NCBI RefSeq assembly: GCF_900636745.1
Contig: NZ_LR134310.1
Span: 2,038,501-2,102,500 of the forward strand
DNA: 64,000 bases
DNA from: Actinobacillus equuli
GTDB lineage: Bacteria; Pseudomonadota; Gammaproteobacteria; Enterobacterales; Pasteurellaceae
Reading direction: 5' to 3'
Part shown: positions 58,743 through 64,000 of the stretch, piece by piece
Numbering within the stretch: position 1 is the first letter of the stretch
Layout of the letters: each line of letters starts with the position of its first letter
Translations under genes and position numbers: made by a program
The notes under the pieces: generated by a model
What the model was told of the DNA's origin: nothing
Database searches by the model: none
Seen by the model: the letters and a program-made list of their open reading frames with translations, nothing else

Positions 58743-59531
58743 ATGAAAATAGCGTTAGGCATTGAATATGACGGTAGCCGTTATTTCGGTTGGCAGCGTC
58801 AAGACGAAGTAGAGAGTGTGCAACAAAAGCTGGAAGAAGCATTGTCGGTTGTGGCAAATGCACCGGTAGAGGTTTTCTGTGCGGGACGTACAGACTCCGG
58901 CGTACACGGCACGGGGCAAGTGGTGCATTTTGAAACGGAAGCGGTGCGCCCGCTACAAAGTTGGTGCTTCGGTACCAATGCGAATTTGCCGGACGATATT
59001 GCGGTGAAATGGGCGGTTGAGGTGAGTGAAGATTTTCACGCTCGTTTTAGTGCTACGGCAAGACGTTATCGCTATATTATTTTTAATAACAAACTGCGCT
59101 CGGCAATTTTACCGAAAGGTGTCTCGCATTATCACCATGAGTTAGATCATCAAAAAATGCACGAAGCCGGTCAGTTCTTATTGGGAGAGAACGATTTTAG
59201 CTCATTCCGCGCCGCAAAATGTCAGTCGCATACGCCTTGGCGTAATATTCATCATCTGAATGTTAGCCGATTAGGCAATTATATTGTGGTGGATATTCAA
59301 GCGAATGCTTTTGTGCATCATATGGTTCGGAATATTGTTGGAAGCCTGATTGAAGTCGGACAGGGCAGACAGCCGGTGGAATGGATTCAATGGTTATTAG
59401 CTCAACGAGATCGTACGTTGGCAGCACCGACTGCAAAAGCGGAAGGTTTATATTTAGTAGATGTGCATTACCCTGAGCATTTCGGTATCCCTAAAACTGC
59501 ATTAGGGCCATTATTTCTTGCAGATAATTAA
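58743..59531 (+). CDS. truA: tRNA pseudouridine(38-40) synthase TruA
   Basis: 262 aa. Catalytic Asp in [12 protein letters not shown] (about 52). [20 protein letters not shown] at the start and the [19 protein letters not shown] segment are family signatures. Modifies anticodon-arm uridines 38-40. A full uptake signal (58711-58720) lies just upstream; the Shine-Dalgarno is weak (GAGA). Confidence 0.96.
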   Translation: MKIALGIEYDGSRYFGWQRQDEVESVQQKLEEALSVVANAPVEVFCAGRTDSGVHGTGQVVHFETEAVRPLQSWCFGTNANLPDDIAVKWAVEVSEDFHARFSATARRYRYIIFNNKLRSAILPKGVSHYHHELDHQKMHEAGQFLLGENDFSSFRAAKCQSHTPWRNIHHLNVSRLGNYIVVDIQANAFVHHMVRNIVGSLIEVGQGRQPVEWIQWLLAQRDRTLAAPTAKAEGLYLVDVHYPEHFGIPKTALGPLFLADN

Positions 59532-59534
59532 TAA

Positions 59535-59565
59535 AAAAGCCAAATCAAATTTTGATTTGGCTTTT
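59535..59565. terminator. Bidirectional terminator between truA and raiA
   Basis: AAAAGCCAAATCAAA (59535-59549) pairs with TTTGATTTGGCTTTT (59551-59565), with T runs both ways. Confidence 0.9.
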
Positions 59566-59591
59566 AAATCAATAATTATTTTATTGAGTCT

Positions 59592-59909
59592 TTATTGGAC
59601 GCTTTTTAACGTATTGTCTGTGCGACGAGCTTCATTTTTATGTACTAATTTATTTAATTGCGTTTCAAGTTTTGTTTCGACTTCGTTAATCGCTTTGTAT
59701 AAATCTTCGTTATCAGCCTTCGCAAAAAGTTCTCCAACTGGAGTGCCAATCGATGCCTCAACCTCATAACTATTCGGTAATTTATGAATCATAAAGTGCG
59801 GGTTAATTAATTGAGTTTGCCATTTTTCGAGTTTCGCTAAGCGTTCTTCAATATGGGTACGGATTGCAGGAGTGATGTCCATTTGTTTACTTGAAATATT
59901 GATTGTCAT
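59592..59909 (-). CDS. raiA: Ribosome hibernation factor (RaiA/HPF short type)
   Basis: 105 aa with the beta-alpha-beta-beta-beta-alpha pattern of the short hibernation factors: MTINISSKQMDITPAIRTHIEERLAKLEKW and a basic helix VETKLETQLNKLVHKNEARR. It binds the 30S decoding region in stationary phase. H. influenzae has a single protein of this size (HI0257, a YfiA homologue), which favours RaiA over HPF. AGAGGAAAA precedes the ATG. Confidence 0.88.
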   Translation of the reverse strand: MTINISSKQMDITPAIRTHIEERLAKLEKWQTQLINPHFMIHKLPNSYEVEASIGTPVGELFAKADNEDLYKAINEVETKLETQLNKLVHKNEARRTDNTLKSVQ

Positions 59910-60040
59910 AGCATTTTCCTCTTTGTGAAGGGGTTATTAAGTTGATTTCAAAATATGACTTTTACTCCAAAATATCAAGTCAAAAAATGAAGCAAAATTT
60001 AAAAATTTGATCTAGTTAACACTTTTTCTGTGTTTTTGAT

Positions 60041-60046
60041 TATAAT
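60041..60046 (+). promoter_or_regulatory. Possible -10 of lpxL
   Basis: TATAAT 28 bases before the lpxL ATG. The best -35 (TTAACA, 60016-60021) is 19 bases away, so the promoter is only suggestive. Confidence 0.4.
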
Positions 60047-60073
60047 CTATCCGAAACATAAGGATGACGAAAA

Positions 60074-61015
60074 ATGACGGATACTCAAAAATTCCCTCCA
60101 TTTGATTGGCGGTTTTTGCACCCGAAATATTGGGGGCTTTGGCTTGGATTAGGCTTATTTAAATTAATTTTATGTTTACCTTACCCCGTCTTAGTTGTGA
60201 TAGGCAAAGGGCTTGGTAAACTATTTGCCGCACTTGGCTTTGGTAAACGTAGAATGCGTATTGCTCGCCGTAATTTGGAACTTTGTTTTCCTCAGTATTC
60301 GACAGAGCAAATTCAAGCTATTTTAGACAAAAATATTGAATCGGTCGGTATGGCTATTATTGAAACCGGTATGGCGTGGTTTTGGTCGGATAAACGTATT
60401 CTCAAATGGTCTAAGATCGAAGGGCTGGAACATCTTAAAAATCAGCCGGAAGGTGCGGGCATTTTATTTGTTGGCGTGCATTTTCTTACGTTAGAAATGG
60501 GGGCTCGCATTGTAGGGCTTCATCACCAAGGCGTGGGCGTTTATCGACCGAATGATAATCCGTTATTAGATTGGATTCAGTTTCGTGGCAGAGTGCGTTC
60601 AAATAAAGCAATGCTTGATCGTAAAGACTTACGCGGTATGCTTCGTGCATTAAAGGCGGGCGATACAATTTGGTATGCGCCGGATCATGATTATGGACGT
60701 AAAAATAGTGTATTTGTGCCGTTTTTTGCCGTATCGGAAGCCTGTACCACGGCGGGTACTCGTATGTTATTACGGTCTGCGCCGAATACGGTTGTCGTGC
60801 CGTTTAGCCCAATCCGAAATGATGATTTTTCCGGATATACGGTTAAGATTAGTCCTGCAGTCGATTTTAGTGAATGTGAAAATGAACTGGATACTGCAAC
60901 GAAAATGAATAAAGTTGTAGAAGCGGAGATTCTTAAGTCAGTAAGCCAATATATGTGGTTGCACAGACGTTTTAAATCACGTCCTCAAGCATCGGATAAA
61001 AGCTTATATGATTAA
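60074..61015 (+). CDS. lpxL: Lipid A biosynthesis lauroyl/myristoyl acyltransferase
   Basis: 313 aa. One N-terminal membrane helix (about 25-45) and the HX4E catalytic pair (His136, Glu141 in VGVHFLTLE), followed by the GVYRPNDNPLLD and WYAPDHDYGRK acyltransferase motifs. Named HtrB in H. influenzae; adds a secondary acyl chain to Kdo2-lipid IVA. AAGGATGACGAAAA precedes the ATG. LpxM and LpxP are close paralogues; LpxL is favoured by the overall motifs. Confidence 0.9.
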   Translation: MTDTQKFPPFDWRFLHPKYWGLWLGLGLFKLILCLPYPVLVVIGKGLGKLFAALGFGKRRMRIARRNLELCFPQYSTEQIQAILDKNIESVGMAIIETGMAWFWSDKRILKWSKIEGLEHLKNQPEGAGILFVGVHFLTLEMGARIVGLHHQGVGVYRPNDNPLLDWIQFRGRVRSNKAMLDRKDLRGMLRALKAGDTIWYAPDHDYGRKNSVFVPFFAVSEACTTAGTRMLLRSAPNTVVVPFSPIRNDDFSGYTVKISPAVDFSECENELDTATKMNKVVEAEILKSVSQYMWLHRRFKSRPQASDKSLYD

Positions 61016-61018
61016 AGT

Positions 61019-61055
61019 AAACCCGACATTTTCAATATAGTGTCGGGTTTATTTT
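61019..61055 (+). terminator. Terminator of lpxL
   Basis: AAACCCGACA (61019-61028), 12-base loop, TGTCGGGTTT (61041-61050), then ATTTTT. Confidence 0.9.
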
Positions 61056-61174
61056 TAGTTTGGCGATTTAAGTGAATTTTTTAGTGGTTATTCACAAAAA
61101 ATACTTGCATATTTAAAGCGAATTTTGCAATCTAGCAAAAACATTGTACATAACAAAAAATACAGGAGATGATT

Positions 61175-62062
61175 ATGGCAACCCCACTATTTCACGGCAG
61201 CATAGTTGCACTTGTCACACCGATGACTCATGGCGAAGTAAATTACGAAGAATTAAAAAAACTGGTTGAATACCATGTTCAAGCAGGTACCCATGCTATT
61301 GTATCTGTAGGTACAACAGGTGAATCAACTACATTAAGCATTGATGAGAATGTGAAGGTTATCAAGAAAACCGTGGAATTTGCGGATGGTCGAATCCCAG
61401 TCATTGCAGGTACAGGTTCGAATGCAACCAGCGAAGCGATTATTTTAACTAAATTATTAACTAACAGCGGTGTGGCGGGCTGTTTAAGTGTGGTTCCTTA
61501 TTATAATAAACCGACTCAAGAAGGAATGTATTTACACTATAAAGCAATTGCAGAAAGCACTGATTTACCACAGATTTTATATAACGTACCGAGTCGTACC
61601 GGTAGCGATTTAAAACCGGAAACCATCGGTCGTTTGGCTGAGATTCCAAATATTGTCGGCGTAAAAGAAGCGACAGGTGATTTAACTCGTCTCCCTTTAA
61701 TTAAACAATTAGCCGGCGAAGATTTTATTTTCTTAAGCGGTGATGATGCGACAGGTTTAGAATCAATGAAACTTGGTGGGCAAGGTGTGATTTCGGTAAC
61801 CAATAACGTTGCAGCCGCAGATATGGCAAAAATGTGCGAGCTTGCATTAGCCGGTAAATTTGATGAAGCGGAAGTTATTAACCAACGTTTAATGGCATTA
61901 CATCATGATTTATTTATTGAAGCGAACCCAATTCCGGTAAAATGGGCTGCCTATAAATTAGGTTTAATTAGTGAACCGAATTTACGCTTACCATTAACTA
62001 CTTTATCGGAATCGGCTCAACCTAAAGTATTAGCCGCATTGCAAAAAGCCGGTTTAATTTAA
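61175..62062 (+). CDS. dapA: 4-hydroxy-tetrahydrodipicolinate synthase
   Basis: 295 aa TIM-barrel aldolase, first committed step of lysine/DAP synthesis (pyruvate plus aspartate semialdehyde). GTTGEST (about 43), [10 protein letters not shown] with the catalytic Tyr (about 133) and the Schiff-base Lys in VGVKEATGD (about 161). ATG 61175 follows CAGGAG by six bases; an ATG at 61169 directly abuts it and is not favoured. A TTGCAA/TACATA promoter pair at about 61125-61152 is possible. Confidence 0.96.
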   Translation: MATPLFHGSIVALVTPMTHGEVNYEELKKLVEYHVQAGTHAIVSVGTTGESTTLSIDENVKVIKKTVEFADGRIPVIAGTGSNATSEAIILTKLLTNSGVAGCLSVVPYYNKPTQEGMYLHYKAIAESTDLPQILYNVPSRTGSDLKPETIGRLAEIPNIVGVKEATGDLTRLPLIKQLAGEDFIFLSGDDATGLESMKLGGQGVISVTNNVAAADMAKMCELALAGKFDEAEVINQRLMALHHDLFIEANPIPVKWAAYKLGLISEPNLRLPLTTLSESAQPKVLAALQKAGLI

Positions 62063-62086
62063 CCGCTTGTTATTCGTAATATGAAG

Positions 62087-62113
62087 ACCCCGTATTTGAA
62101 TACGGGGTTTTTT
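62087..62113 (+). terminator. Terminator of dapA
   Basis: ACCCCGTATT (62087-62096), loop TG, AATACGGGGT (62099-62108), then TTTTT. Confidence 0.92.
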
Positions 62114-62158
62114 ATTAGACAAGCGGTCAAATTTACTGAAAAATTTGCAACATGCCGT

Positions 62159-63697
62159 TTAGAAAAGTTCGACGACTTTAGCAAATACCATAACGACACC
62201 ATAAGCGAGCGGCACAGTCACAATAATCCAACGTAGCCACACCATACAGCCACCGTGAGCAACTTCTTCAGCTACGAGATAAGTATCTGAGATCACTGTT
62301 TCATCACTTGGTTTAGCACTATGTGCTGCCTCTTTAATCGGTAATTCGTGATGTTTTTCATGCACGGCTTTCACACTTAAATTACAAAAGAAACCGACAA
62401 TTAATAACGCTGCCATAATATACATGGTGATACTGTACGCTTGTGCTGCCGGTACGCCGCTGTCAATTTGCATTTGGCGAATATAGTTCACTAACACTGG
62501 GCCAGCCACTGCGGCAGTTGACCATGCAAGCAGAACTCGTCCGTGGATTGCGCCGACTTGGTAAGTACCGAATAAATCACGCAGATAAGCTGGAATTGCC
62601 GCAAAGCCACCACCGTACATAGAAATAATCACGCAGAAACCAATCACAAATAACGCTTTGTTACCGCTTTCGCCTAATGACGGAACGGCAAAATAAAGCA
62701 CCGATCCCAGTAAGAAGAAAATAGAGTATAAGCTTTTACGTCCGATTTTGTCCGAAATACTCGACCAAAAGAAGCGCCCACCCATATTAAATAAGCTGAG
62801 TAAGCCTACAAATCCGGCTGCCGCTAAGGTACTGATTGCCGCCTGTTTACCGACTGAAATTTCGGAGAATAATTCCTGAATCATTACTGACGCTTGACCA
62901 AGTACTCCGATACCCGCCGTCACATTTAGACATAAAATCCAAAACAGTAACCAAAATTGTGGCGTTTTCATCGCTTTATTTACGCCGACATTGTGCGAGC
63001 TGACTAATTTATTTTTAGGTTTATTATCAACAAAACCTTTTGGTTTCCACTCGGGATGTGGTAGACGAATAGTAAAGACACCAAACATCATAAAAATGAA
63101 ATAGAACACACCTAATACGATAAAGGTTTCAACAATACCGACCGAGGTTGGGCTACTGAAGAAATCCATTAGCGCAACTGAAATTGGCGAAGCGAGCATA
63201 GCGCCACCGCCAAAGCCCATAATCGCTAAACCGGTTGCCATGCCCGGTTTATCCGGAAACCATTTCATTAAAGTAGAAACCGGGCCAATATAACCGAGTC
63301 CCAAGCCAATACCACCTAGTACACCGTTCCCCAAATATAACAGCCACAGATTGTGAGTATGTACGCCAAAGGCAGCAACCAGAAAACCTAAGCTAAAGCA
63401 GATGGTTGCGACAAACATCGCTTTACGAGGGCCGACACGTTCCATCCAAGTGCCAAATAACGCAGCTGAAGCGCCTAACACGGCAAGGGCGATACTAAAT
63501 ACCCAACCAATCGTTGTGAGTTTCCAGTCATCAGCAGCTGATTGAGTGATGCCGATTACCTTGGTTAGCGGTGCATTGAACACCGAATAAGCGTAAATCT
63601 GCCCAATTGATAAATGTACGGCAAGTGCGGCTGGGGGAATAAGCCAGCGATTAAATTGCAAAGGCGCAATCGTTTTTTCACGATCTAAGAATGACAT
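62159..63697 (-). CDS. OFA-family MFS transporter (YhjX/oxalate-formate antiporter type)
   Basis: 512 aa with about twelve membrane helices plus an extra one at the C-terminus (about 480-510). RWLIPPAALAVHLSIGQIYAYSVF and the 'GWVFSIALAVLGASAALFGTWMERVGPRK' motif-A region are typical of the OFA family. Members carry oxalate/formate or pyruvate-type monocarboxylates. GGAG lies 6 bases before ATG 63697. Upstream is a perfect 22-base palindrome (63753-63774). A full uptake signal lies between this gene and dapA (62119-62128). Confidence 0.87.
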   Translation of the reverse strand: MSFLDREKTIAPLQFNRWLIPPAALAVHLSIGQIYAYSVFNAPLTKVIGITQSAADDWKLTTIGWVFSIALAVLGASAALFGTWMERVGPRKAMFVATICFSLGFLVAAFGVHTHNLWLLYLGNGVLGGIGLGLGYIGPVSTLMKWFPDKPGMATGLAIMGFGGGAMLASPISVALMDFFSSPTSVGIVETFIVLGVFYFIFMMFGVFTIRLPHPEWKPKGFVDNKPKNKLVSSHNVGVNKAMKTPQFWLLFWILCLNVTAGIGVLGQASVMIQELFSEISVGKQAAISTLAAAGFVGLLSLFNMGGRFFWSSISDKIGRKSLYSIFFLLGSVLYFAVPSLGESGNKALFVIGFCVIISMYGGGFAAIPAYLRDLFGTYQVGAIHGRVLLAWSTAAVAGPVLVNYIRQMQIDSGVPAAQAYSITMYIMAALLIVGFFCNLSVKAVHEKHHELPIKEAAHSAKPSDETVISDTYLVAEEVAHGGCMVWLRWIIVTVPLAYGVVMVFAKVVELF

Positions 63698-63752
63698 GGA
63701 GACTCCAAGTTATATTAACAATGATTTAACATTAGTATAACATTAAAATCTG

Positions 63753-63774
63753 TTTGCGCAAACGTTTGCGCAAA
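63753..63774. promoter_or_regulatory. Perfect palindrome, PurR/LacI-family-like operator
   Basis: Two 11-base arms TTTGCGCAAAC and GTTTGCGCAAA with no mismatch. The core GCGCAAACGTTTGCGC fits a PurR box very well (compare the purH operator GCAAACGTTTGC). It lies 56 bases before the OFA transporter ATG and downstream of the folD terminator. Confidence 0.7.
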
Positions 63775-63788
63775 TAAATTGCAATAAA

Positions 63789-63814
63789 AAAGCCTCTTGG
63801 TTTAAAGAGGCTTT
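63789..63814 (-). terminator. Terminator of folD
   Basis: AAAGCCTCTT (63789-63798) pairs with AAGAGGCTTT (63805-63814); on the minus strand it is followed by TTTT. Confidence 0.9.
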
Positions 63815-63835
63815 GAGTGTTAAATTTATAGAAAA

Positions 63836-64000
63836 TTAGACCGCTTGTAAGTGTGCTTCGTAAGCTTGTAGTGTATTTTGCATCAACATGGCAACTGTCA
63901 TTGGGCCAACTCCGCCGGGTACCGGGGTAATAAAACTTGCTTTTGGTTCTGCTGTCGCATATTCCACATCACCGACTAATTTACCGTCCACACGATTAAT
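63836..64000 (-). CDS. folD: FolD C-terminus (methylenetetrahydrofolate dehydrogenase/cyclohydrolase), partial
   Basis: The last 54 codons, cut by the window edge, read [21 protein letters not shown] and then [21 protein letters not shown], the hallmark [10 protein letters not shown] motif of FolD. It makes 10-formyl-THF from methylene-THF. The final residues LQAV and the stop are encoded by an uptake signal (ACAAGCGGTC, 63839-63848 on the minus strand). Confidence 0.93.
   Translation of the reverse strand: MNRVDGKLVGDVEYATAEPKASFITPVPGGVGPMTVAMLMQNTLQAYEAHLQAV

Noticed and set aside
1-64000. CRISPR arrays, tRNA/rRNA genes, IS elements or prophage
   Set aside because: No regularly spaced direct repeats, no cloverleaf or rRNA-like sequence, and no transposase or integrase frame were seen; recurring short repeats are uptake signals.

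Overview
The window reads as a chromosomal segment of a Pasteurellaceae bacterium, most likely an Actinobacillus of the A. pleuropneumoniae group. The main evidence is the many copies of the uptake-signal core ACAAGCGGTC (with its reverse complement), usually followed by A/T tracts and TTTTGCAA. This is the form typical of the A. pleuropneumoniae/Mannheimia/H. ducreyi branch, not the AAGTGCGGT form of H. influenzae. Gene content (short ArcB, BioG in the biotin operon, OmpP1/FadL porin, KdkA, three tandem MetQ lipoproteins like Mannheimia PlpABC) agrees. The species call is inference.

Layout. 1-6.9 kb: putative transporter yidE, GTPase-activating protein yihI, a DUF2489 membrane protein, hemN and the LPS exporter lptD. 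7.0-20.1 kb: an accessory two-partner secretion locus. It has a TpsB transporter gene broken by a frameshift, a 3255-residue TpsA/FhaB-like filamentous protein whose C-terminal domain looks like an alpha/beta-hydrolase effector, a small lipoprotein gene directly after it, and about 1.1 kb of broken TpsA and lipoprotein fragments. 20.3-25.4 kb: purH (with PurR box), a small acetyltransferase, dacB, greA and prmB. 25.5-30.6 kb: the biotin operon bioAFGCD followed by smrB. 30.7-35.6 kb: a DMT permease, arcB, ogt and ompP1. 36.0-43.0 kb: the isc iron-sulfur operon iscRSUA-hscB-(ydcZ-like)-(DUF2625)-hscA-fdx-iscX, with an IscR operator. 43.0-49.3 kb: a ZnuD-like TonB-dependent receptor, cca, ppiB and cysS. 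49.4-53.8 kb: a methionine ABC transporter metN-metI-metQ-metQ-metQ with a MetJ box. 53.9-57.1 kb: a LysR regulator divergent from a secreted alpha/beta hydrolase, a sugar O-acetyltransferase and a cyclophilin-like protein. 57.2-64 kb: kdkA, folE, truA, a ribosome-hibernation factor, lpxL, dapA, an OFA-family MFS transporter and the 3' end of folD.

Most of the window is ordinary core genome, with genes separated by clear stem-loop terminators. Many of those are formed by two uptake signals in inverted orientation. The most unusual part is the TPS locus. The combination of a putative lipase-like TpsA tip, an adjacent lipoprotein that could be its immunity partner, and a downstream set of decayed tip/lipoprotein cassettes resembles CDI/TpsC-type polymorphic toxin loci. 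I did not recognise this tip family or these lipoproteins.
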